This document shows positions 55,701 to 64,000 of a DNA stretch of 64,000 nt, one piece after another. How positions within the stretch are numbered: the first letter of the stretch is position 1; the number at the start of each line of letters is the position of its first letter. A program made the translations under genes and the position numbers. The stretch comes from Ottelia alismoides (lineage: Eukaryota > Streptophyta > Magnoliopsida > Alismatales > Hydrocharitaceae), in assembly GCA_037367405.1 (NCBI GenBank), contig JAZKJV010004148.1:434501-498500 (forward strand). Direction: 5' to 3'. The notes under the pieces are model-generated. The model made no database searches. It was not told where the DNA came from and worked only from the letters and a program-made list of their open reading frames with translations.

Positions 55701-56562
55701 TGTTTTGAAAAATTCCAAAAATATTATATATGGTGTATATATATTGAGTCTAGAAAATGAAAAACCCTAAAAATAAGAAAAGAAAAATATAAAATCAGAA
55801 AGCTCCAAAATCCAACAAAAAAATATAAAAACCCTAGAAAATCCCAAAAATATATTTTTCTATTTTATAATTATCTATATAATATTATTTAATATTAAAA
55901 TAATTTGGATAATTTTAGACTTATTTTCTATTTTTTAAAACTCAAATTATGTTCGGCCTAGTTAATTAGTCCAATATTAGGGACATTTTTGGAGTTAAAA
56001 ATATAGAAAAATTAGTAAAATTCAAGAAAAAAATTAGAAAAAAATATAAAAAGCCAAAAATATTATATCTACATATTTTAAGTATTATATATATATACAT
56101 ACCTATATATTGTATATCTCTCTCTCTCCTCTTATATATATGTTTCTTTATATATATATATATATCTAATTATATAATTTAAAATATAAAAAGAAAATAT
56201 TAAAAAAATATAAAATATAAAACACACAAAAAATGATAAAAACAGAAATAAAATAAAAAAAATATAAAATTAAAAACCAACAAAAACAATAAAAATTGGA
56301 CAAGAACCATTGAATCGAATAATACACATTCATTCCACCACACACCATTCGCCTCCCAGTGTTCGACCTCTACTTGTGCTTACACTATACACATTTACAC
56401 GTAGTGTTATAATAAATTTTAACTCCACATTTTTGAGATTTAATTGCTTTATTCTGATTGTGGGTTAATTGTTGATTGATTAGGATATATTGAGCGGTCA
56501 CCGCATCGACTATTGATCCCGCTTGTGGATTAACACGACCCCTTAATTTTTCCCAGTTATCA
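52705..56562 (+). mobile_element. Solo LTR of a related giant-LTR family
   Basis: 3858 bp, begins TGATGAATCTCC and ends CCCAGTTATCA. Flanks GTCCC (52700-52704) and GTCCA (56563-56567) are a 5-bp duplication with one change; the empty site is visible in the other LTR near 43500. The first half resembles the LTRs of the giant element in opposite orientation. It has very AT-rich arms (53300-53960, 55200-56330) and a GC-rich core (54000-55190) with chance ORFs. Confidence 0.75.
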
Positions 56563-57520
56563 GTCCACTATGCACGTTCTCGCATGTGCGGGGGGTCTCG
56601 GGACTGGAGCCCAGCCTCTGGTGGTCGTTGGCGGAGGGGCTGACGGGGCCGAGCCGGCCAAGGTGGAGAGGACAGAGGGTCTGGCGGTGCTCCTGGCGTA
56701 CGGCTGGGCCGGTGGCGATGCAGAGGACCCCGGGAGGGCCGGCGACCGGTGGTATGCTGCTGTTGTCTGCTCAGATGGAAACATGTGGCGGACCGGTGTC
56801 GTTGACACGCGGAGAGTGGCTGGAGGAGCTGAGACGAGGAAGAACTCCTGGATGAGCGGTGGAGTGACATCGATGGAGATGGACGTGATAGCTGTTGGCA
56901 ATGAAGAGGCAGAGATATTGGATTGTCAGAGATGATCATTGCTCGACGGCGTTGAGGGAGAGCCGAAGTTGGGGCAGTACGACGGACGGGAAGCTCGCTG
57001 TAGGCCTGCAACGGTGTCGGTTGGAGGAGACACCGGATCCTCGCCGACGGAGACGGCACCGGTCTATCACCCCGGTGTAGTCGAAGAGCACTCGGCGGAT
57101 GAATGAACGGAGGGGCGGCTTTGCGGTTAAAATAGAGCTGGGGGTTTGGTCAGAAGATGGAAATGAAATTGCAGAGGCTCGATTTGATGGGGTTGAAAAT
57201 TGATCCGATAGGAGGTTGACAGAGATGCGGCGTGATCGGACTGGATCATGAAAATGGAAGGTAGATGATGAGATTCGCCACGAGGTGCGAGATACGTGGA
57301 GGGAGGCATGGTCCCTAATTTAGGAAAGGCAGACGGAGGAGGGAGACACACATGTGCCGTCCGATCGAGCGGCGGATCAGACGGTTCCTGTAGCGCCACG
57401 TGGCGGGTGCTTAGGGAAGGGGCGTGGCACGTGCCTGGGCGCGTGTGAGGGAGTTGTGTGTCGTTATTAATTTTTTATTTTTTTTATATAAATATGATAT
57501 ATTAAAAATGCTAAAAAATT

Positions 57521-57553
57521 GACACGTGGCAGCTCTAGAAGCTGCCACGTGTC
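57521..57553. promoter_or_regulatory. Palindromic pair of ABRE/G-box motifs in the LTR
   Basis: GACACGTGGCAGCT, five bases, AGCTGCCACGTGTC: a perfect 14-bp inverted repeat. ACACGTGGC is the classical ABRE core bound by bZIP factors in abscisic-acid response. The other LTR has a decayed version near 44479-44514. Regulatory function is inferred from motif only. Confidence 0.5.
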
Positions 57554-58751
57554 AGCTGCCACGTGTCATCACCAGAAAATTCGAAAAATAAAGATTTTGT
57601 AAAATACAAAATAAATAACAAACAACCTCGGATCGAAAAAGTTTCTTCACGGAAATTGCTCGTCTCGATGAGATCTAAGACATCAAAATCAAATCGATCA
57701 AATGCACAAAGTGATATTTTTGGGGTATCCCATTTACATAGTCTTGATTTTTAGGTTTTGTAATTTTTATGTCATTTTTAAACCAGATAAAAATCCGGAA
57801 AAAATATGATAAAATCAAAGATAAATATTTACACATTTATCATTTTTTTATTTTTATTAATTAAGAAAAAGGAAGACGTTAAAATGAAATATGAAAAAGA
57901 CCAAATTTGTACAATCGATTATTGAAGACTTGGACCCAATTTGTTTCTTTGATTTCAAGCTCAATTTGGATTTGGATTTTTATGCATTTTAATAAAACTT
58001 TCATCAAAGAAGACAAATGAAAAAGAAATGAACTAAAATAGGTTAATTATGTACATAAAATACTAGGTCAAAAATCGCTAAAATACAAAATGTACAAAAG
58101 AGGCCCAAAACCCAATTTGCACAATTGAACTCCGAATCACTTGAACTTGGTCTTGTTTTGAAGGTAATTTGAATGTACATTAGTTCAAAAGTGAGTAGGA
58201 TTAGAACGTACACTGGATGGGAAGATATGAGGTTTTTAGTCTAGAATTCCTGAAACTAGGTTTTGGGTTTTTGGTCCACTTGTTTGGGTAGTGATTTTTT
58301 TTGTATTTTTCATTTTTCTTGTGAGTGATATGTACACAGTGGAGGTGGTTTTGGGTTATTCGGAGTTAACATGAATTAGTTAAAAATCCGAAAGTTGGAC
58401 TATTTACAGGTCATTTTGGCTTGAATTTTTGGATTCTTATTTTGTGCATAAATTAGTGCTAAAATGTAATTCTTATGAAAACATGCATGAATGCTAATTA
58501 TGCAGAATAGATGCAGAAATGCTGTGATTTTGCGGGATTTGAGCTTAATTAATGAGATTTAGAGTGATGAATCCGAGATTCATCAGTAATAAGCTCACAA
58601 ACCATCAACTTCAAGTCTTTCATCACGAAGCTAAACAAGGTAGCAAATGTAACATGTATGGCGTCATGCTCATTATATCCGCATGAAATGAGGTATACGA
58701 ATTAATTAATGAAGCAAGAATATTGGTATAGATCGACAAATATGGTCTTTA

Positions 58752-59001
58752 AGGTCCAGTTCATTTGGAGAATAAGCATTGGAATAAGGGGTCAATTCCT
58801 CGTTTGACGTGGTTTCCAAGAATACGACTATTCCCATCCACATCATATTATTCCACCTTATTCCTATCTTTATTCGACCTTACCTACTCTTATTCCATGT
58901 TATTCTTCATATTCCTATCTTTCCAGCCGAACAGAGAATTGACCCTTATTCTCCTTTTTCCCCATTCTTCTTCCTGCTCATTTTCGAACTGAACGCCTCC
59001 T
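58752..59001. mobile_element. TIR MITE family C, copy 2
   Basis: Reverse orientation relative to 41150-41398, sharing CCAGCCGAACAGAGAATTGA and several CTTATTCC units. Ends AGGTCC and, inverted, AGGAGGCGTTC. Target duplication unclear. Confidence 0.6.
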
Positions 59002-59253
59002 AAAGAATCGTGTCTCCGTACAAAAGGATTACTATCCATAGTATTCTCAATCTTCTAGGATTTCTAAATTTTTACATGTATACAATTAAGCTTGAAATTT
59101 GAGGGAATAAAAAACAAGTCAAGGCTATATTATTATATAATCCTTGCGGTTTAACTTCGTGGCCAATACCGTCGTAGCCACTGGTTGAAGCGAGGTTGGG
59201 TCTCTCAGTGACCCTAACCATACGGGTGTCGAGGAAGTGAGGAGTTGGGGATT

Positions 59254-59265
59254 GGGGGGGGGGGG
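59254..59265 (+). repeat. Run of 12 G
   Basis: Uninterrupted poly-G; a similar run of 11 G lies at 62887-62897. Confidence 0.9.
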
Positions 59266-59282
59266 ATGTGAGGTCTTAGACA

Positions 59283-60420
59283 TGATGAATCTCTGATTTA
59301 TCATTACTATACTTCCTTATTATCCTCGGTGCATAATCACCTTCAACAAAATCTTCATTAATTCCACATCATTAACAATAAACCCTTCTCCTGTAATTAA
59401 CCCTAATTTTTGTCTATAAATTATCTTTTTTATTTTTTTTATTTCTTATTTTATTCCCTATTAAAATCTCCCAAAAAGTAGACTAATTATTATATATATA
59501 TTTTTTGGTACTAAAAAGAAATAAAAAAGACAAAAAAATATCAAAACATAAAAAATAGTATTTTTATCCACTAAAAATTCTTCCAAAATTTACAGTTGTT
59601 TATTTGATTTCTTTTGAGTTTTTATCCAACATGAAACTTGTAGACCTCCTCGAGATCTACAACTTTCATGTTTTGACTTTTTGCCAACTTCCTTCTATTT
59701 CTTTTTAATTTCCTTTATTTTTATCCTTTTTTTGAATAATCTGATTGGGCCTCTTGGTCCCCCCGGGATGCCCACGTGACCTTATCCTTGCACCACCCGA
59801 CCTGCTCCTTAACCTTTGGATCCACCTATTCCCGCCTCCATCATAGGCATCCATTTCTGCCTCTCCCTCAACTATTTGATTCACTCCTCCAGATGAGATC
59901 CACACCACTCCTTCCCACCTTCACAGCCACCATTGGATGAAGGCGCATCCAACGGTTGAGCTTCCTCCATGTCGCCTCCTCTTCCATACCGTTCGATTAG
60001 CGGCCCTAACCTCATCTGAACCACTCTTCTCCATGCATCCCTCAGCCGATGTATCAGATCCGATGATCAGATCCACACCACTGCCCTACCCCTCCATTAG
60101 AGCCATTAGATCGAGAGATCCAAGCTCAGCATCATCGTCCTCAACCAAGTAACCCCCATCACCAGCCGTTTCACCTCGCCAACTCCACCCCCTTTCATTT
60201 TTGGCAAGCACCACTGACCTCCCCTCCACAACCTAATCCGTCCTCCACATAGCCCTAACTTCCAGGATCATCGCGCACTCTTCATTGCTCCATCTCCGAC
60301 CTTCTGGCGCTTCACAATGGCCGTTACAAACTCCCCCGACACCACCATAACATTCAAAGCTCCACCACATTAAATAGCCATCCTCCGCCCTCGTATCCAG
60401 TCATCCACCATTACATGGGT
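59283..60420 (+). mobile_element. Fragment of a giant-LTR family, plus orientation
   Basis: Starts TGATGAATCTCTGATTTATCA, like the LTR start of the element at 42-58 kb (TGATGAATCTCGGATTCATCA). It contains the GAGATCTACAACTTTCATG block also present in those LTRs and then a C-rich section (59740-60400). The end is missing. Confidence 0.5.
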
Positions 60421-63409
60421 TATGAATATATGATTCATCACTCTAAAAGAGGATAATTAAGCTCAATTACCCAAAATTCATTGGCATTTAATCGTCTAAA
60501 TTACATAACTATCATTCATGCATGTGTAACTCACATTTGTATTTTATCATTCATCATTACATCAAATGAGGAGCCAAGAATCCAGTGTACAATTAACATG
60601 TAAAATATTTAACTTCACTATTTTTTAATGATTTTATTCTAAATCAAAATCACATGAAACCAACTCCATTGTGCACATATTATTAACCTTAATCCATGAA
60701 AAATCGTAAAAAATGCTAACTTGTACATATGCAAAATAGTATCAAACCCTAATTTCAGAAAAGACTAAAACGCTGATATATCTCTTATACAGTGTCCAAA
60801 TAAATCTTACTCATTTTTGAACTAATGCACATTCAATTATCTTCAAAGCAAGATCAAGTTTAAAAGAATCAGAGCTCATTTGTGAAAGTTGGTTTGACGC
60901 CTCTTCTGCACATTGTGTATTTTAGATGATTTTGACCCGATATTTTATGTACATAATTAATTATTTTTCTCTTACTTCCTTTTCATTTATTTTTTGATAA
61001 TTTATTATTAAAAAATAAATGAATCCAAATCTAAAATAAGACTGAAATCAAAGAAACTAACTAAGTTCGAGTCTGCATTAATAGTCTGTACATATGCACT
61101 TTTATTTTATTTTATTTATTTATTTTTGTAATTATTAGAAAAAGAGATTGAGTGTAAATATTTCTTTTATATTTTATCTGATTTTATTTTGATTTTATCA
61201 TATTTAAAAATGATAAAAAATTCACAAAACACAAATACGGTATTTTATATCTATAGGATACCACTTAAAAATATTTTTTGTACAATTGATTTATTTTGGT
61301 TTTGAATCCTAAATAAAGTTGTAGATCTCATCAAGACGGACAAATTTTATGCTGACCATATTTTGATTTGACCTTTTTTATTATTTCTTTTGGATTTTTC
61401 TTTGGATTTAATTTTTAGATTTTCTAGGAGTGATACGTGGCAGCTCTTGGAGCCGCCACATGCCACCCTATTTTCTTTATTATTTTGTTTTAAATTTATT
61501 TAATTTTAATTTTAATTTTAATTTTTATCACTTATTTATTTATTTATTTTACTTATTTACTTATTTTATTTTTTATTTATTTTATTTACTTTATTTATTT
61601 ATTTATTTTTTTCTATTTATTTATTTTTTATGTTTATTTTGTATTTTGTTTTTTGATTTTTCGTTTTTTATTTTATTTTACTTTATTTTTTTATTACCAC
61701 GTAGCAGCCCTTGGACATGCTGCGTAGCACCCCATCTCCTTCCTTCCATCCGCCATTTATGACGGCACCCGCTTGCCAGCTTCACGCGACAGTGCGTCTC
61801 AAATTGCTACCCTGTCCACGACCGTTTCCATCTCTTAACGTCTGATCCGGGCTGCAATGCTCTCTCTCCTCGCTCTTACGCGCTTGCAGCCCACACCCTC
61901 CACCTCCACCTCTCTCTATTTCTCTACAGAAGCCGCAACTGTCGTACCTCCGCCCATCTCGCAACCGTCGTCCCTCCCTTTCCAAACTCCCATAAAGTAC
62001 CGCTCATCACCCCTCATGCGAGGGATCTGCCATTCACAGGACTCTGGCTACCAACTTCGATGCTTCGTCTATGATAGTAGCATTATCCCTCTAGAGGTGA
62101 CGACGACCTACACCTCCGCTACGATGAGATCCGGTGGGTTTCAAACCACTGTTGCAACAACTCCATCGTTGACTGTCCAGCTTCTCTGATCTCCATCATT
62201 GTTCGGATCGAGGCAAGAATCGATCGAGGGCGTTTGAACACGATGTGCTGAAGATCCCTCGACCTTAGGTATTCTCAGGCAAACCCACATGTAAATCCCT
62301 CTTCTGTCTTCCTTCTTCCTCTCTGTCCTCCTCTCCCATTATTCTCCTTCAAATCTTCCTATTCTCCTTCCGTTTATTTACCCCACAATCATCTCCACGC
62401 TGATCACCCATGACGAAGGGCCACCGCCCTCTTCACTAAAACGCATCACCTGCGCCACCACAGGGACCTTCTCATGCCATCAACCAGATGCCCTCATCTC
62501 CTCCGCCTCACGAAGAAGGCCGCACCATCTTTGCTCCCCTCCAACAGACTCACCATTACCCGCCTGCCCTCATCCGCACCGCATCACCCTCGATAGTTCT
62601 TCCCTACTCGCTACGCCTGGCCGTCGAACCCTCACCACCTCCTCCTCTCGCCGCTTCAGTTTCCAATAGCGCCTCTGTAATGTCTCACATTTCTTGAAAA
62701 TCCACTTTCCCATTTCTCTCTCCAATCACCATTATCGAATAATCCAACAATAGAAAACCAATTGATGGAGTTTTTAAAGCCCAATTATGTTGGTGTTAAT
62801 ACTATTCAATAGGCTTTATTACCCTAATATTGATAATAATAAAAATCCAATGAACCCCCTCCCCTTGACGTCATTGGCACTTTACAGGGGGGGGGGGAGG
62901 GAGAGAGAGAATTAGAGAGGAGGTCTCATTGGAGACTTGCCTTCGTTACAATGGCAACGTCGAATCATAAAAGGAGGAGAGTGTGGATACGAGACCGGAA
63001 AGAGCCACGATGAACACGACAAGGAGAGTCAAGCTTTTGGTGCGAGGTATGTATCGGCTTAGAGTTATATATGATAAAAGATCATATCCTAATTATGATT
63101 TTTAAAGATATGTATCAGATTAGGTTTATACGTACAGACAATGATCAAATCCGGATTGTGATATGTAAATGTACGTATTGATCTATGATTTTGTATGGAT
63201 ATTAATCACAGTTGAAATAGATCTCTTAATGTATGTATCAGATTAGGTTTTTATGTATGAACAATGATCAATCCCGGATTGCGATCTATAATTGTATGTA
63301 TCGATATAGGAATTTTCAAATGACTAATGATCATGTTCGAAATAAGATCTAATATTGTATGTATCGATTTAGTATTTCATATAAACAAAGATCAAATCTG
63401 AAATACGAT
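60421..63409 (+). mobile_element. Second giant-LTR fragment, plus orientation
   Basis: TATGAATATATGATTCATCACTC and the blocks at 60800-60890 (TTTTGAACTAATG, CATTTGTGAAAGTTGG) and 60940 (TATTTTATGTACATAATT) match the reversed LTR of the giant element. (TTTA)n-rich DNA fills 61495-61690, flanked by CACGTGG-like motifs, and a GC-rich core runs 61690-62700. No LTR end was found. Confidence 0.5.
63046..63409 (+). repeat. Minisatellite, six diverged units of about 62 bp
   Basis: Units start at about 63047, 63110, 63172, 63231, 63294 and 63357. Shared pattern: GTATGTATCGATTTAG, then ATGATCAAATCCGG and a GCGATCT-like tail. Confidence 0.8.
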
Positions 63410-64000
63410 TGATGAAGCCAAAAATCAGATAGTCGTGTATTCCACGCAAGGCGGGAACACAGTCGATGCGTTGACCACTCAGAAATCTGGACTCCAATCA
63501 ACAATTAACCCATGACAATTAAATCAAGCAATGAAAGTAAATGTGGAGTTAAAATTTATGATAACTCTACAAAATATGTGTATAGTGCAAGTATGTATAG
63601 AGTGTCGAACACATGGAGCAGACATGATAGAATAAAGCAGTAATGCTAGAAAAATGTGAAAGTGGTCAAATGCCTACAAGTGTTATTTTTGGTGGGTTTT
63701 TAATGTTATATTATTTTTTCTTTTTAATTTATAATTTATAATTTATAATTTGGTTTTTAATTTCTGATTTTCTATTTTCTTTTTATATTTTATATTTTAA
63801 TATTTTCTTTTTTTTTAAAAGCTAAAATAAAGTATTTATACATTATAAGAAAACGAAAGATAATGTATTTATAAAAATGGGTAAAAATAAGGAAAATTCA
63901 GAAAATAAAGTATTTTTGGGGTTTTTATATTTTTCTAATGTTTTTGTGATTTTTCTAGATTTGTCCTATTTTTTGGTATTTTTAAAGTCAAAAATACTGA
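63410..64000 (-). mobile_element. Giant-LTR end, minus orientation, cut by the window
   Basis: TGATGAAGCC..GGCGGGAACACAGTCGATGCG and AATGTGGAGTTAAAATTTAT match the reverse complement of the 3' end of the solo LTR (56340-56562). The AT-rich continuation resembles 55640-56330 reversed. The rest of the element lies beyond position 64000. Confidence 0.6.

Larger units (their letters stand above)
42418..58585 (-). mobile_element. Giant-LTR Ty3/gypsy-derived element (Athila/Tat-like), no RT seen
   Basis: Direct repeats of 3110 bp (42418-45527) and about 3.17 kb (51549-58585 without a nested solo LTR) begin, on the minus strand, TGATGAATCTCGGATTC and end GGATCGTCA. Flanks GTAAC (42413-42417) and GTAAT (58586-58590) are a 5-bp duplication with one change. 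The primer site at 51529-51546 sets minus orientation. The 6.0-kb interior encodes a retropepsin-like region of Athila/Tat type plus unknown acidic ORFs. I see no reverse transcriptase, RNase H or integrase, so it is probably non-autonomous. Confidence 0.85.
51549..58585 (-). repeat. 5' LTR of the giant element, split by a solo LTR
   Basis: 51549-52704 and 56563-58585 match the 3' LTR. The insertion at 52705-56562 adds 3.86 kb. Confidence 0.85.

Noticed and set aside
61480..61700. 110-codon Phe/Tyr/Leu-rich ORF resembling a membrane protein
   Set aside because: It is a translation of (TTTA)n/(TTTTA)n simple repeat.
1..64000. rRNA, tRNA or known small-RNA genes
   Set aside because: None recognised by eye; tRNA-like strings are all primer binding sites of retrotransposons.

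Overview
The window is nuclear DNA of a flowering plant with a large, repeat-rich genome. The only host gene recognised is the C-terminal half of a CCR4-type poly(A) deadenylase on the + strand, the catalytic nuclease of the CCR4-NOT complex. Nine exons with canonical GT..AG junctions lie at 257-343, 471-554, 629-715, 805-891, 38490-38543, 38636-38727, 38810-38924, 38995-39145 and 39225-39370. They splice to 300 codons plus a stop with no disruption. The N-terminal part lies upstream of the window. I cannot place the species.

The fourth and fifth visible exons are separated by a 37.6-kb intron (892-38489) filled with nested transposable elements. In order: a small non-autonomous LTR element (1136-3227, minus); two RTE-type LINEs (about 4570-7560 and 7675-19545); inside the second LINE a Ty1/copia element (10251-18458, minus); inside the copia gag a second small LTR element (14762-17407, minus), and inside a copia LTR a hAT-like MITE (10393-10801). 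An L1-type 3' fragment (18743-19478) is also nested in the second LINE. Then come further LINE fragments, a decayed LTR element (from 21565), a third small LTR element (24592-27641, plus) carrying two MITEs, and a Ty3/gypsy chromovirus as a tandem arrangement: a truncated copy (28199-29963), LTR, nearly complete copy, LTR (29964-37494). Target-site duplications mark most boundaries, so the order of insertion can be read.

Downstream of CCR4 (39371-42417) there is a 3' UTR or intergenic stretch with one MITE. From 42418 to 58585 lies a 16-kb minus-strand LTR retrotransposon with LTRs of about 3.1 kb. Its tRNA-Asp-like primer binding site and Athila/Tat-like retropepsin region place it near the OTA branch of Ty3/gypsy, but no reverse transcriptase or integrase is recognisable. 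Its right LTR carries a 3.9-kb solo LTR of a related family. From 58586 to the end there are a MITE, two more plus-oriented fragments of related giant LTRs, a 62-bp minisatellite and a minus-oriented LTR end cut by the window edge.

Working picture: a conserved deadenylase gene whose transcript must be spliced across a retrotransposon nest. Around it is a community of defective elements. Three of the small LTR elements share 7-bp LTR termini and an initiator-Met primer site with the gypsy chromovirus, a plausible trans-mobiliser, although the copies present here are themselves broken.
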